Assembly (NCBI RefSeq): GCF_037975245.1
Contig: NC_092572.1
Location: forward strand, 14,264,269 to 14,328,268
DNA: 64,000 nt
Direction: 5' to 3'
DNA from: Apostichopus japonicus
Lineage: Eukaryota > Echinodermata > Holothuroidea > Aspidochirotida > Stichopodidae
Part shown: one piece after another, positions 1 to 12,534 of the stretch
Layout of the letters: each line of letters starts with the position of its first letter
Numbering within the stretch: position 1 is the first letter of the stretch
Position numbers and translations under genes: made by a program
Notes under the pieces: model-generated
Databases searched by the model: none
What the model was told of the DNA's origin: nothing
The model's input: the letters and a program-made list of their open reading frames with translations, nothing else

Positions 1-81
1 CAGAAGGTAGTACTGAGAGCATGGTGATTTTTATCTGTTGTGGGATCATCCTTGTAATGGCATTATCTATGTTCATAAAGA
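1..81 (+). CDS. Transmembrane exon of the pseudokinase receptor
   Basis: The open frame from base 3 reads a short acidic stem (EGSTES) and a hydrophobic helix, [15 protein letters not shown], followed by IK. A donor GTGAGT follows at 82 (a second GTAAG lies at 86). Ending at 81 leaves phase 1, which fits the first kinase exon at 5917. The long intron means an extra juxtamembrane exon could be missing. Confidence 0.6.
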
Positions 82-3000
82 GTGAGTAAGTTCGTAAGTT
101 AGTTTATGATGTTTATATCAATGATTTACTAAAGGAAAGTCTACTAAACGGTAATAATTAACGAATACACTACAAGTCACCTATTCATAACAGATGCGAA
201 CATATTTTAATATCAACTGTACAGTATTTTCGTGGGTGGGGTGGGGGGGGGTAGGGGAATGGTTTGAATAGTTTAGTTCTCTTAGTATTTAGAACAATTA
301 ACATAATTTGTATTTAAAGAATTCCTAACAAAGTTTCTTTGGAGTTTGTTGTGCATACGTTATTTTATGTACTCAATGTAATCAGAGATATTAGTAAGCT
401 TTGTTGTTATAATGAGTCCTTGTCAGTGTTTTTATTTAGTAGGCAGTGGACTTTAAATAAAAATTCATTCATTCACTCATTCATTTCTTTTTTTCACATA
501 AATATTACAATGTGAATGGAAGTCTTCTGAAAAGCCTATGCTGGCTTAACAAAACAGAAGACTCCCATGAAGAAAAGATAGAAAATAGTGAAAATAATGT
601 TAATAACAATACGTATACGCTTCAATATGTGAATATGCTGCTATGCGACTATACAACTAAATCATAATTAATAAGACATGATAATTTCTTTAGAAAGACA
701 TTTACTAAATGTGAAGCTTGTTTTCTTAGTTTTTAAAGTTATTGACAGTGAATTCCAAATTTTGGTTGCACGGTTTCTGAGGCTTAACATGCCAGTGCGT
801 GTTTTATATGATTTATAATGTGCGTTGCTAGCCGTTCTGGTATTACACTGTAAAAACACCTGGGTCATTTTGTGTGACCCATCTGCTGAGTCAGCCATAC
901 TGTACCCAGAAATGGGTCGTATTGGTTGAGTTATTACGCAAGATTGTTTGAAATTGTGAAATAGCTCGATGAAAGTTTGACTTTTACACTGGTCATTCAC
1001 AAAGACTTTTCTCATTGGATAAGTTATGTCATGTGACCACTATCAGCGATTTTGCATGACGCCTTTCGTAGACAACAGCTGAACACCGTCACACAAATCT
1101 ACAAACCATACGTAAATTCAGGACCAAGAAGGCAGTCTTAGTTGAATCAAAAACTTTGATGGGCTCTGAAAATGGACACGTTTGTTAGTTCCATCCTTGA
1201 TGACTTGGGTTTGCCAATGTAAATACCAATATTCAAAGGTAAATATACGCCAAAGTATGCTGACTAGTTCAGGCCACAGGCCCTCGCAACGTTAATTATT
1301 TAAATACTATATTATAGTATGCCATTGTAGATATGATGATAGGCTAGGCCTAAGTAATATGTTATTAGTGCTGCGATCGCCGTGGTTCAGACAAGCCCAT
1401 AATTACCCTGATACAGTGATAGTGATACTGATTGTGATACATAGACAGCTGTAATGTTAGACCTAACGTTTGGTCTTTAATAAAGCATAGGCCTAACCTC
1501 ACTACGTAAGTTTAACTAAATATAACGTTAGAGGCTAAGACTAATATAATGTTACTTGTTAATAGCTATCTTGCTGAACAGAGAGTTAACAGTGTGCTAT
1601 TAAATGTAGTAAAACAGTAGTATAATCAGACTTTTTAGCGGGGGTGGGGGAGAGCTGAAGGGTAGCAAGGAGTCTGTGCAAGGGGAGGGGGACAAGATAT
1701 GGGAGAGGTGTAAGGGGAGGGATAAAATTCTTGTATTTAAGGGGTGGACAAGAAGTAAAATGGTTCATCATTTCTATCTTACTAATTTTCTTGTTTGTCA
1801 ATTTGGGGGGATGGGGTGACCAATTGGGGGCTTTTCCCCTACTGGTTATGCTTCTGCAGTAAAATATGATATACTCCAACAAACAGTCTTTGCCAAGACT
1901 ATAGTCGGTGTAATTGAACAATTGAAGTTAACTATATATGTCCTATTTTTATCTGTGGACTATAGGTAGCATGGTACCCAAAAGCCCATGGGAAACATCC
2001 TGCTATAGGCTATGCTACAGACTATCTTGAGGAAAGATTGCCCGAAAACGATCCCATGCCTTTAAGAAACAAGGAGCAACACCGAAAGAAGTAAAGAAGC
2101 TTACAACTGTAAAGTTCAACATAAAAACAGATCCAAAAGGTACTAATACCATTATCTTGAACAGTCTACATACAATATACTCAGTAAGGGATATGGGTCA
2201 ATTTCTTTTAACTGTGTAGGCTAAGTAACTGATATTCCTACATCCTCAGTCATTCCTACTGGTAATGTAATTAAATCACATAAAATGTCATGATGATTTT
2301 TCACTTATTACAGTCAGGTGCCAAGTTAAGTTGCTTGAACCTTAAACTTAGTATGTAGGTAGCCCTTTGTGAGTATATGATCCCTCTATTTTTTCATGGA
2401 GGTCCAAGATCATTTGAGGTCAACAGAATCTTAAATCTGTTATGGTAATGATTAAAGTGAAAAGATTTGCTAATTATTTAAATTAGTGACAACAGAATTA
2501 AGTGTGCATTGAAAGCAGCAATTTATTTTCTTTTTTCCAAAGGTTGGGACCAATCTTCCTCAATTCATGGAAGATGAGCTTAAGCAAGATAGAACTCGAA
2601 AGCAGCCATTCGTCCTTGCATATGGTGACAGAAGGTATCCGACTCAGTCATTTGTGATCATCGAAGGGGTTGCTCTGCCAGCAACAGATTTGATTGCAGC
2701 TTTTGATATTTCTTTCAAATCATTTTACGTGTTTGACATAGCCTAGCCCTGCCAGTGTCAAACAACCTGGGAATTTATACACAAATTCCTCATTAAGGTT
2801 AGTGAAGGGAAAGGAAAGGATTCGACATCCCCTTCAGTAAGAAGCCTACATGTTTTTTTTAAGTAGTCAGTAAGAGAAAAAAAGGAATGTAAACAACTTT
2901 GTCAAAAGTAGTGTTTAATATGATTTATTTGTTTTTTTTGTACATTGTTACCTTTTATCGTATAATTTTCTCAAAACACATATAAGGGATATGAACATAT

Positions 3001-6000
3001 CTCCTGTAAACCTTGGGCAGTGCAACATTAGGTTAACACTTAGTTCATGGTCATTTACATGATGGGATGATTACATGAGGTTGTTTTAATTTACATAATG
3101 TGACAAAGTTGTTTGCTATTTATGTTTGCATGTTATATTACCTTGAACAAGGTTTAAGTTTCATTTGGTATTTGTTATTGTTAAGTTTAGAGGGACTAAA
3201 GAAGCAGAACTGCCTCACAAACAGTGGTGCAAAACTAGTGTTCTTCCATACATCATAAATGCACAACTAGCCAAAAGCATGACTGATGTACATTTTTTGC
3301 CTGAGCAACTGTAAATTTAATACATATTGTAACATATTGGTGGTGCAACAATATTTATTCACAGTGTTTCCGTTTATTGATGACTTTTCAGTGATCATAA
3401 GTCTTGTACTGTATGCTATAAACAGCTTTTCCTCATTCAAATCTAATGCTGTTTTGGTACAAGAACTACTGAGGAAATTATCACCTTAGGGATATGCTTG
3501 CAAGATTTTATTAATTGGCGGCTGGCCATAGGGTTTGTCTTGCCCCACCAACCCACTGCAAAATATGTTTGATATTGTCTTTGACTTTTGACCATGACAA
3601 AGCCCACACCAAACATTGAGCTTTCCAAAATATTTGATTTCTTACAGCCACCATTGATGTACTACATGTCTTCTTTGTATACCTAACATATTATACAATT
3701 GATAACTATGGAATGTTGTTTATTTATATTCTTTAAAAACAATTAGAAATGCTAGCTAATAATCAAATTACTACAGTGCCTAAGGATACAAGTAGAGAGT
3801 GAGTGCATGCCCCAGTCTTGGTTAACTTAATATTACAAACACTGCAGCAAACCTAGCTGTGAGATCAACAATTAAAGTCTTTCAAGTAGTACAGAACATA
3901 TTCCTCAGTAAACTAAAGTTTGTGCACATGAATAAATGATCAGTTGTTTTAGTTAAGTATGTCAGGATTTTAAGGAACATTGCTTAGTTTCCAATGATTC
4001 TCAATTGGTACATTAGCCTTAGCCTATGTTCTTGTGTTCATTGTTTGTTTAGTTTTATGAGTATCATATTACTCTGATTTTTACTGTTACTATGATGTTC
4101 TAGTTGGAATAAAACAAAATGAATATCGATAATTATATGTGAAATAGAAGATCTTGCATGCTTTATTGTAACACCACTTTGTGTTTTGAATAAATTAATT
4201 TATCATTAGGAATCGAAGTCTTATCATTTCTTTTATAGACTACCTGCAACTGCAAATGTAAATTCAGCTTTGACCCATTTACGTGGTCAATTTTTTTTAC
4301 CCAATCTGCTGGGCTGGTGGAGATTGCACTAACCACTGGGTCAAAAGCTGGGTCAAAGTAGCATATGGGTCGAAGTAGCGTATGGGTCAAAATTACCCAG
4401 TTTTAGGTCAGATGTCAAATGACACAGATCCTTGGTCAAATTGACCCAAACCTGGGCTGGTGGAGATTCCACTAAGTTGCTGGGTCAAATTTGGGTCAAA
4501 AAATGACCCAAGAGTTTTTACAGTGTATGATTATGGAAATCTGTGTTGCTATTTATACAATTTCGAAAACTGATTGGTAATGATCCATTCAAGCCTTGTA
4601 TGTAAATGTTGCAATATTAACTTTTATAATGTCATCTAATTTCAATAAATTGAGTTCTTAAAGAGGGAGCTTGTATGTTCACGCGGTGCTGCGTGAGATA
4701 TTTAATTAACTGTTTATATTTAATGTTTATGTTTATATTTATATTTATGTTTATGTTTATATTTAATTAACTGTTTATATTATTAATTAACTGTTTATAA
4801 CGTATGTAAACTATATTGCAGAGGGTGTCCGGTTATGTAAATTCTACGGGTGTAGTTGGTGAGTAGTATCTACGTTTTCTTTATGTATAGTAGCTTTAAT
4901 TAAATGTGTTTGATAGATCATAGAACCATCATAGTTAATATTGAACAGTACAAATCAAAAGTTTATAATTTCTGGACACACAAACCAAGGTACAGTTTTG
5001 ATATGTTACAGTTTCACGGTTGGAGACGAACGTGTTTATTGTAATAACAACAGATAAGTTTCTCTTTAAATCCATTTATTAAGAAGAAATATGTGTGTAG
5101 AACAGGTAAATATAACAAAACAGAATCTTGCAAGTTTTCATATTATCAAAAATCTCACTAATGAACAACCGAGTTTTATTCCAATAATGCTAACATTCGC
5201 TTTCGCCTTTCCATTAACCTTTAATTCAGGAATTAAATACATGAAATAATTCAGCCTGGGCAACATAATTAGTGATAAGAGATTACCAGGAAAGTAAATT
5301 TGGAAAGATTAAGCTGTAATAAATTTCTGATAACAGCTTTACCTGCAATTCAGTATGTCATACCGAAGCAATGAAGCACGTAGGAAAAATGTAGGTTGCT
5401 TTAAAGGCAGCCAAGTAATTGTTTCGGAACCAATTTGTAATATCATTACTTTAAGTTTTATCCAACTCAAAAAACACATATTTATCTCACCTAAGTCTCA
5501 GTTGCGTGATTGTGATCGTGAGATTAATGACTGATGATAGATGATTACAATCGTCTGTAGCTCTTTTCAATGTATATCTCACATACAGGCAGCTGTCCTT
5601 ATCTAAATCAGCAGAATATGACCTTGGTAAGTGAAAGAAACCGTAACTTTTACCGTTTAAAACATAGCCTTCTAACTTTGACAATTTAGGAAACATAAAA
5701 TAAAGCATAACACCAACATTTTGGCTGTTAAGCTTATTTATTCTCCAATTAATTATTTATCTTCTTCGTGCGTTGGGAAGTGGTTCCATTTGGTTTACTA
5801 CACTATAGCAGAAGACAGGTACTGCAACGTTATATTTACACCAATGAACTTTACTATCAGTTATAGTAAAATATATCGAACAGTTGCATATATGTAAATT
5901 TGTACTTTCATTTCAGAGTTAGATAACCTACACAGCGGAACCGTCACAACATTTTCACAAACAGATATGGTATTTTCACTTCTGCTGAAGAAAGGAAAAT

Positions 6001-6967
6001 TCAGGCACCGGTGGATAGGAATTTTCAAAAAAGGAACAGATGTTCAAACCAAAGTTATTCTATCGACTGCTGGAGGTAACCGTGTAATATAAAGCACAAT
6101 ATACCTTATCAGTGCCTTTTCTCTCTATTGATCTCGCATCTTGGGATACTATTATTCACTCTTTAGTGATGTGTAATCTTACAAAAAGTTTGGACCTTTT
6201 TCACCTTTTGCGCGATAGCAACTTATACATATTTATCAAGTATTATTACTATTTTTTTTTAAATGTTTAAATTGTATACACATACCAGTCTTGCTCATAA
6301 AACAAATGAGAGGTGCATAATACTAGCATCTCTGTTTGGCTGTTGTGTCAAACCTAGAATTTTGTTTTCATATGAAACTAACACTATAGCAATTTAAACA
6401 TGCATTTTCATTTCAAATAGTAAATTAAACCTTTTTGTAATGGAATTGATTATTAAGTGTGCGCCAAAATATCTGCAGTGATTTCTCTTTAAATTATAAG
6501 ATTACAGCGGCTGTGAAGCTGATTGGCGTCATGTTTGCCAGATGGTTCGAGAAATGCCAGACAACGAGAATGTTGTTAAATTTCTAGGACTTTGCATAAA
6601 GTCAGGTAGGGTACAACCAACTTATTTTCTGATGTTCTGAACAAATTGGTTGGATGTGGCTCTTTTATTACCAACTTAACGATCTGATAATAGCTTGTAG
6701 CAGTGTTTCAGTCGAATCAACAATTATGGAGCGTATTTAAGAATGATACCTTTTCCTTCGCAACGTTCAACCTCATGGGCTCAACATTCGGGAAGGACAT
6801 GACTAACTTTTCTTCTGTCCCCCCTCTATCTCTCCTTGCCCCCCATCACTCCTCTTCTCAAAGCTCTCTTCCACCCTTTTTTTCTCCACCTCTTAATTTC
6901 TTTGTCCTTCTCCAGTTTATTCCCTACCCCTTCCCTTAATCCTGCAGTCTGCTATATAAGCAGTTTG

Positions 6968-7045
<78 letters not shown>

Positions 7046-7159
7046 ATATATATATATTATATTATATATATATATATTATATATATTATAAAATATCTTA
7101 CTTAGATCGTATTTAAGTGTTTGATTTGAGAGAGCGATACATAAGATTGTCTATTAAAG

Positions 7160-7257
<98 letters not shown>

Positions 7258-9683
7258 CTTTAATAGACAATCTTATGTATCGCTCTCTCAAATCAAACAC
7301 TTAAATACGATCTAAGTAAGATATTTTATTCACATTGCAAATTTAGTCAAATTCGATTAATGATCACATATTGGAAAGTGCATATTATAGTGGAATGTCA
7401 GGTTTTAGTGATGTCAGGTTTTTAATCGTGTAGATATAATAATTGATTTCTTCAGATACAGTTTATTGTGTTCATGAACATCTGGCATACGGTACTGTCC
7501 GTACTCTACTGGGAAACGACTATGGAAGAAACATGGTACAGGGAGAACTAAATGGAGGAGTCGCACCTTACTATTTCTTCCGATTTGCTCTTTGCGTCGT
7601 TCGTGGGATCAAGTTTCTGCACCAATATCACTGGATCCATCCTGGACTATGCATTGACAAGTTATTGCTTACGGCGAATAATAATTCCTGTAAATTGTAC
7701 AGCTTTTGCCATTCAGCGGTCAAAGATCTCGAACCGAGAGCAGATGTAAGTCCGGTTTTTCGTTGCTGACATTTTAAGAAATCATCACTTATTGTGTAGT
7801 ACAGTTATCTATATCTCCCGATAAATTTCGTAGCATATTCTGTTTTAAACGCACATTAACCTTCATGCTGGCTGGTTGTCTGAATCGAGTATTTCAATGC
7901 TGGCCGTTACACATCAGTTATTTCGATGACGAAGCACTTTACGAAAATGATGGGATGGTCGTAAACGGAACATTGCCTTGAATTAGTCTAAGGAAACGGA
8001 CGCATCGAGTACTAGTTATGTTTCAATCGAAATATTTAATGGACGATTATTTGATTCTCCTATGTTGTTGGCCTGAATATTAATATCATAAAAATTGTAT
8101 ATATGCTAATTAACATATAATTTTTAAATTTTGCATAAACAACTGAGCATCCTTTATAAAACTGAATACTATGTTTTGTTAAAATATGATATACTAACAC
8201 TACGAGGACATAAAATGTTATGCATTTCAGTTGAGAATTGTTATGATTATTATCAAGTAAAATTACAGTAACCCTTCAAAGCAGTTGACAAGAAAGTAGA
8301 TTATTAAGTTAGAATAATTACTTCAAGCAATAGCAAGAACATACATTTGTTTGCTAAGTAACCGGAGATTATGACGATACGACACCTTTCCAGTTCAAAC
8401 GAGAGAAAAAAAATACGCGTTAAATAATACTCAAATTCACTGTGGCAATTCATTTTCATTGTCTGTTTTCTTTGCTTCTCCTATTGTGTCATAGGTTTCT
8501 ACTTCCTTCGTTCCGTTGTATTTTCCCCCGGAACACATCGGGAAGAGAGTGTATACAAAGAAAAGTGATGTTTGGGCTGTGGGAGTTGTGGTATGGGAAA
8601 TATTCTCATATGGTAGGTTAACGGCTCTACCGGTAATTCCTATTCATTGGCATAAGCTCTACATATCTTCGTGTTTTCGTTTTTCTTTATTTTGCCAAGA
8701 ACATGTTTACAATGCTATACATTGCAATGATCGATTGCAATTACATGATATCATGATTAGTATTTTACGTTGATATTTACGTGATTGTTTCAGTCGCATA
8801 TTGTAAGTCAAACAAATTTCCTTCAATATTATATGGCTGTAAGTAATATATGACATTATATTTAGCTTAGATATAATCACGTTGTAATTCTCCACAGGAG
8901 TTTTGCCGCCCACCCATGCTGATGTTCGTTCTCGTGTTGATGTGTGTAGGAATCTGAAGAAGCCAAGCAGATGTCCAGACAAAATGTTAGATTTAAATTA
9001 AAACGGTGGTTAAACTGTTTATTTCATTAAACAACTTATAAATTAATCAGTTTTCCATCTTCAAGGAATTGTTTGTTTATTACTCTAGAATAGAATTTAA
9101 CACCTTTCTGTAGACCATCAGCTCCAAACTATCTCACTTTCAAGTATTAACGTAGCTATATGTATAGCCTTATCGAGATGGTTAAACAAAATGAGATTAG
9201 TATATATAAAAAAATAATAATGTGTAAATTAGTATAAATGTATTTGTAATGTATATATGTAATTGCTCCATTTATAGATACTCCGCAGTCAGTGAATGTT
9301 GGCACTTTAACATAAACTTGCGTCCAAACCTTCAGAGGTTGGAAGAGTGCTTGGAGAAGGCTTTCGATGATCACCACATAATCCATAGTAATGAAGTAAG
9401 CGGAATTATGTACGCATTTTATTGAATTAAATTACCGGAGGTGAATATTATCAATGACGAATCTGAACCATTTGTACTTTCGGGTTTCTCTTATGTTATC
9501 GGATTTAGTTTGTATATAATTTAAAAATTTTAATTTTAAAATTTAAAAAAAAATTACCATTGTCATGATTGTAAATTTGTCTTTATTTTCCATTTGAAAC
9601 AGGCTTTCTATGATATACCACAAGTGGAAGTCGAAGGTGGATCCAAATGTTATGATAATGTTTACGATCGTCAAATCTTATAG
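1..9683 (+). CDS. Receptor-type tyrosine pseudokinase, 3' part of gene (5' end outside window)
   Basis: Exons I read: TM exon <1-81, then 5917-6075, 6501-6605, 7456-7745, 8495-8612, 8898-8985, 9278-9395 and 9603-9683 (TAG). All borders are GT/AG and phases agree: 1,1,1,0,1,2,0. The kinase-like part plus tail is about 320 aa. Landmarks of a tyrosine-kinase fold are clear: NVVKFLGLC after the alphaC region, [14 protein letters not shown] at the catalytic-loop position, [17 protein letters not shown] then [10 protein letters not shown] (subdomains VIII-IX), and [14 protein letters not shown] (subdomain XI). Catalytic residues are lost: VAVK reads VILS, HRD reads HPG, DFG reads SFC, and the glycine loop is degenerate. 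It should therefore act as a scaffold or allosteric pseudokinase at the membrane (inference). The tail has YDIP and YDNVYD, possible SH2-binding sites. The ectodomain lies upstream of the window; from the neighbours it may be Ig-type. The intron between the TM and kinase exons is filled by nested transposons. Confidence 0.82.
1172..2745 (+). pseudogene. SAM-domain (SAMD3-like) gene fragments carried in the transposon
   Basis: Three plus-strand stretches look like exons. (a) 1172-1218 starts [15 protein letters not shown], like the first helices of a SAM domain. GTAAAT follows at 1219; if read on, TAA is met and then IPIFK before another GTAAAT at 1241. (b) About 2040-2139 reads [21 protein letters not shown], Lys-rich. 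(c) 2543-2745 reads [11 protein letters not shown], then [24 protein letters not shown] and [10 protein letters not shown], then TAG. Stretch (c) resembles the C-terminal region of the multicopy SAMD3-like proteins of fish and marine invertebrates (memory-based). Phases of (b) and (c) do not join directly, so exons are missing or the gene is broken. Confidence 0.4.
4270..4510. repeat. Subterminal TGGGTCA / TGACCCA motif cluster
   Basis: About a dozen TGGGTCA-type heptamers occur in both orientations, including two related blocks beginning GGGCTGGTGGAGATT (4311 and 4453). They sit just inside the right end of the transposon, with a smaller set inside the left end at 861-915. Such arrays commonly bind transposase; that role is inferred. 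Confidence 0.55.
6972..7256. repeat. Long (TA)n microsatellites in a pseudokinase intron
   Basis: Nearly pure TA runs cover 6972-7031 (with TATTATAT variants to about 7090) and 7161-7256. They give only apparent Ile-Tyr open frames, which are not genes. Confidence 0.9.
7088..7329. repeat. Perfect 242-bp palindrome with (TA)n core
   Basis: Bases 7088-7160 are the exact reverse complement of 7257-7329 (73 bp, no mismatch that I see). The 96 bp between them is pure TA, itself palindromic. It lies in the intron between pseudokinase exons 6501-6605 and 7456-7745. Confidence 0.85.
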
Positions 9684-11600
9684 CTGAAAATTACTTTGCT
9701 TTGCTTTAGAACCGCAGCGCGGCATTTGCCCATCGTTTTTAACTCTTACATTGCTTGTTATAAAACGTAGCGATTTAATTTTTGTACGTTAAGATTGTAA
9801 CATACCTAGGAAATGTATGAAAATGTTATATTATTACCTGTTTATGACACCGTTATAAATGCATTGCCATTTCCATTTCCATTTTGTTTTTACAAAGATA
9901 TGCAAAAAATACATTTTCTATGTTTCCATTTTATAAGATTACCAACTTAATAGCTTGAATAATTAAACTAACATCTTAACCAACTGTAGTTTCAAAACTA
10001 AAACATGACGTAAATAAAATGGCTCCACTTATACCGCGTAAACTAAAATGCAGCTGTAATAATATCTACTTAAAAAAACTGATTACTTTAATTGTTTAGT
10101 TTATTATGATTTTTATTCTATCATGCTTATATTTTGATTAAACCATCATTATTTAACTCAATGTAAACAGAGCGTTCATCCAAAAGGAAACGTTTTGTCA
10201 CACATTAATTATAGTCTGTGGGATTTATAATTAGTTATTGGTTGAAAAGGGTTAATATATAAATTCAGTAAAGCAAGATTCGAGGTGTGTGAGATATGCT
10301 ATGAATATAAACGACTGCGATAAGAGAGATCTCACGACTTAATCAACGAAGGTCGTCCAAGAAAATTACCTATAATAACACTCATCTGAAGGAAATCTTT
10401 AATACAAGCCAATGTAATATTGGATTCATCAAACGAGTGAATTTCGAAAAGAAAAAAGGTCGACGGAAAAGTGACAGATACAAACATTTTGAAGAATAAT
10501 TACCCTAAGTTATTTGAATATTCATGGGAAAAAGCTATAATTATATTAACTATAAATCAGTCAATTATTCAAGCTTGCTGAGAGAAATCGTTTGAAACCC
10601 TTGCAAAGTTTGGTTTGTATACTGAAGTTAAGGATAGCTGTTAACGGCATGTCTGAAGAGATATGGAACATGTTGTCAGTTCTTGTACTTAACTTTTACA
10701 GCGTTTTAGCTTCAATTTATTTGTATATTTGATAAAACATTACGATGCTTCTTCAATTGAAAAAAAAACCGACATCTGTTTATACTCTTTAGCGTTGTGC
10801 TTTTTAATAGCTCTATTGAGTTTAATAAATAAAACACAAAGTTTTAATTGAATTTTCAATACTTACAGATGTGCTTAACTTTCATGTGTATAAAGAGCAT
10901 TTGCATTTACATTGCTAACGGACTGCAAAATCTCCGTCATGTCTCCACCCCACCCCCTTCTCCACCCCACCCCTCCCCTCCAATCTCCTAACACTTCACA
11001 ACCGTCCCACCCTTTTCCATCCACAAATGACCTACTAACCTACTACCTAAAGTAACCTACTTTCAATTTCGATACAATAATCTGACGCATTTGCCAAGCA
11101 GTGAATATCTCCCTGTATTCGAAATCGTTGTACTCTGATTTACAGTAGTTATTGTAATCTCTGTGTGAATCGGCTGGCACCATCCTATAACTATGAATTT
11201 GTGCTCGCAGTCACGTTTTAATAACGCCTTCGTCAACCAAAGATCGAAGAACTTATAGTTCTAAGGGTATATGAAACCAACACGAATTTTTCTATCAGAG
11301 GCGATATATTTAGTTTATTATGTGAGTATCACATATTCAAACATGATGGATCATTTAAATGCATTATTCAAGCAAAGATCGTTCTTTCTTATCCATCAAT
11401 AATAGCTACCCGGAAACAATTACAGCATTCATCGTACTTGCATGCGTTAACGCCACCTGAACCGTCAAATATTTATTGCATTGTACATTTTCATTAAGTG
11501 TCTTTAACTTTCCTTTGTTTAGTGGATGTTAATTTTTTTTATCTCCTGTTGCTCTTTATGGACTGGATTTCCCTTAACTTTCAACACAGAGACAGCCAAT
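9684..11600. other. Intergenic; no gene seen
   Basis: AT-rich sequence downstream of the pseudokinase gene with stops in all frames. Only a short C-rich stretch (10944-11000) and one MITE-end-like sequence (11137-11170) stand out. Confidence 0.6.
10013..10018 (+). promoter_or_regulatory. Candidate polyadenylation signal of the pseudokinase gene
   Basis: AATAAA about 330 nt after the stop codon at 9683. Plausible position, but the region is AT-rich and the hexamer is common by chance. Confidence 0.3.
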
Positions 11601-11601
11601 T

Positions 11602-11891
11602 CACACAGAGATTACAGTAACTACTGTAAATCGTAAAATTTTGTACCACAGTAAATACTGGACTGTGCTGACAAATCTAATAAATCGGTAGCATGCGTTA
11701 TTACGTTTATAGTAAGAACTGAGGATGTGTGTAATCACAACTAAACACAACAACTGGATTTGTTGGAATTACTCATATCCTCATTTCATACTGTAATCAT
11801 AATAGCACATGCTATCGATGTATAACACGATCCAGTTTTTACTTTGATACAACATTTTGACATTTACAGTAGTAACTGTATTCTCTGTGTG
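11602..11891. mobile_element. MITE-like element, CACACAGAG termini
   Basis: The left end reads CACACAGAGATTACAGTAAC and continues to ACTACTGTAAAT. The right end is the near-exact inverse (ATTTACAGTAGTAACTGTA then TTCTCTGTGTG). Size is about 290 bp with no coding capacity. A third copy of the right-end motif lies alone at 11137-11170, so a larger or tandem arrangement is possible. Confidence 0.55.
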
Positions 11892-12268
11892 TATCAAGTG
11901 ATGGTGCGGCTGTGCGACCCAGGATGTACTTTAGAAACTTGATTGACAAGGTTATAGACGCATTCAGTTTCATGACAATGAAGAAGTGTGGCATAATTTA
12001 CAATCACGGCAAGTTATAGTTACCTATAATGAGAGTGAAATCGACATATGTTGCTATGCTCTTGTCAATATAGTAAGAGGCTAGGCATAAACATTGGTTT
12101 CATCCTGCAAATAGGGATTTTTAATGATGTATAACAATTATTTTTGCAACACGTTTATCACAGAAACATTTTTACATTATAACTATACATTTGATTAACA
12201 GCTCAGTGCAATGAACGTTGTCATGCCAACAGCTGTATTAGAACAATACATTGTACCTATATACTATC

Positions 12269-12272
<4 letters not shown>

Positions 12273-12334
<62 letters not shown>
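12273..12334. repeat. (TA)n microsatellite
   Basis: Pure TA dinucleotide run of about 60 bp in intergenic DNA. Confidence 0.9.
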
Positions 12335-12335
<1 letters not shown>

Positions 12336-12534
12336 TATCTAATGTTTACTTATATTTGTAAACAATCATTAATTCATTGTATTCGATAAAACACACGGTA
12401 TGATTTTGACAAGTTTCTGATTGAAAATCCTAATAAGGCATCCAAACGAATTAAAATAACATGTTGATATTTTATTAAAAATTAATTTAAAATCAAAATC
12501 AAAATAAAATAAAACTGTTAGCAAACTGCCTATC

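Larger units (their letters stand above)
846..4525. mobile_element. Non-autonomous DNA transposon, CACTG termini, TA target site
   Basis: The left end begins CACTGTAAAAACACCTGGGT at 846; the right end, read in reverse from 4525, begins CACTGTAAAAACTCTTGGGT. TA flanks both ends (844-845 and 4526-4527). Both ends carry subterminal TGGGTCA/TGACCCA motifs, dense at 4270-4510. The boundaries are supported independently: the flanks are two halves of one LINE RT frame that would be continuous with a single TA copy. No transposase was seen inside; the cargo resembles parts of a SAM-domain gene. Superfamily not assigned. Confidence 0.7.
420..4640 (-). mobile_element. LINE (non-LTR retrotransposon) 3' fragment, split by a DNA transposon
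   Basis: On the minus strand, 845 down to 668 encodes the end of a reverse-transcriptase [19 protein letters not shown], then [16 protein letters not shown], then a Lys-rich end. This is the usual C-terminal signature of CR1/Rex/L2-type RTs. The upstream part lies beyond the inserted transposon at about 4640-4528 ([23 protein letters not shown]), with stops and frameshifts. At the low-coordinate side, after an apparent 3' UTR, there is a (TGAA)n-type tail at about 455-485, as in many LINE 3' ends. It is a dead copy. Family assignment is by motif recognition only. Confidence 0.6.
5917..9395 (+). other. Pseudokinase domain region
   Basis: N-lobe: exons 5917-6075 and 6501-6605. Catalytic-loop region: exon 7456-7745. 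C-lobe: exons 8495-8612, 8898-8985 and 9278-9395. The split codon between 8985 and 9278 gives [13 protein letters not shown], the typical subdomain X-XI motif, which fixes the unusual GTTAGA donor at 8986. The acceptor at 6501 uses AAG (ATTATAAG) rather than the CAG six bases later; only this choice keeps the frame open through NVVKFLG. Confidence 0.8.

Noticed and set aside
4822-4858. AG/GT-bordered 37-nt stretch upstream of the first kinase exon
   Set aside because: It ends in phase 2 and would bring a stop codon into the following kinase exon.
6836-7105. Open frame of Ile-Tyr repeats
   Set aside because: Translation of a (TA)n microsatellite; the same applies to 58338-58535 on the minus strand.
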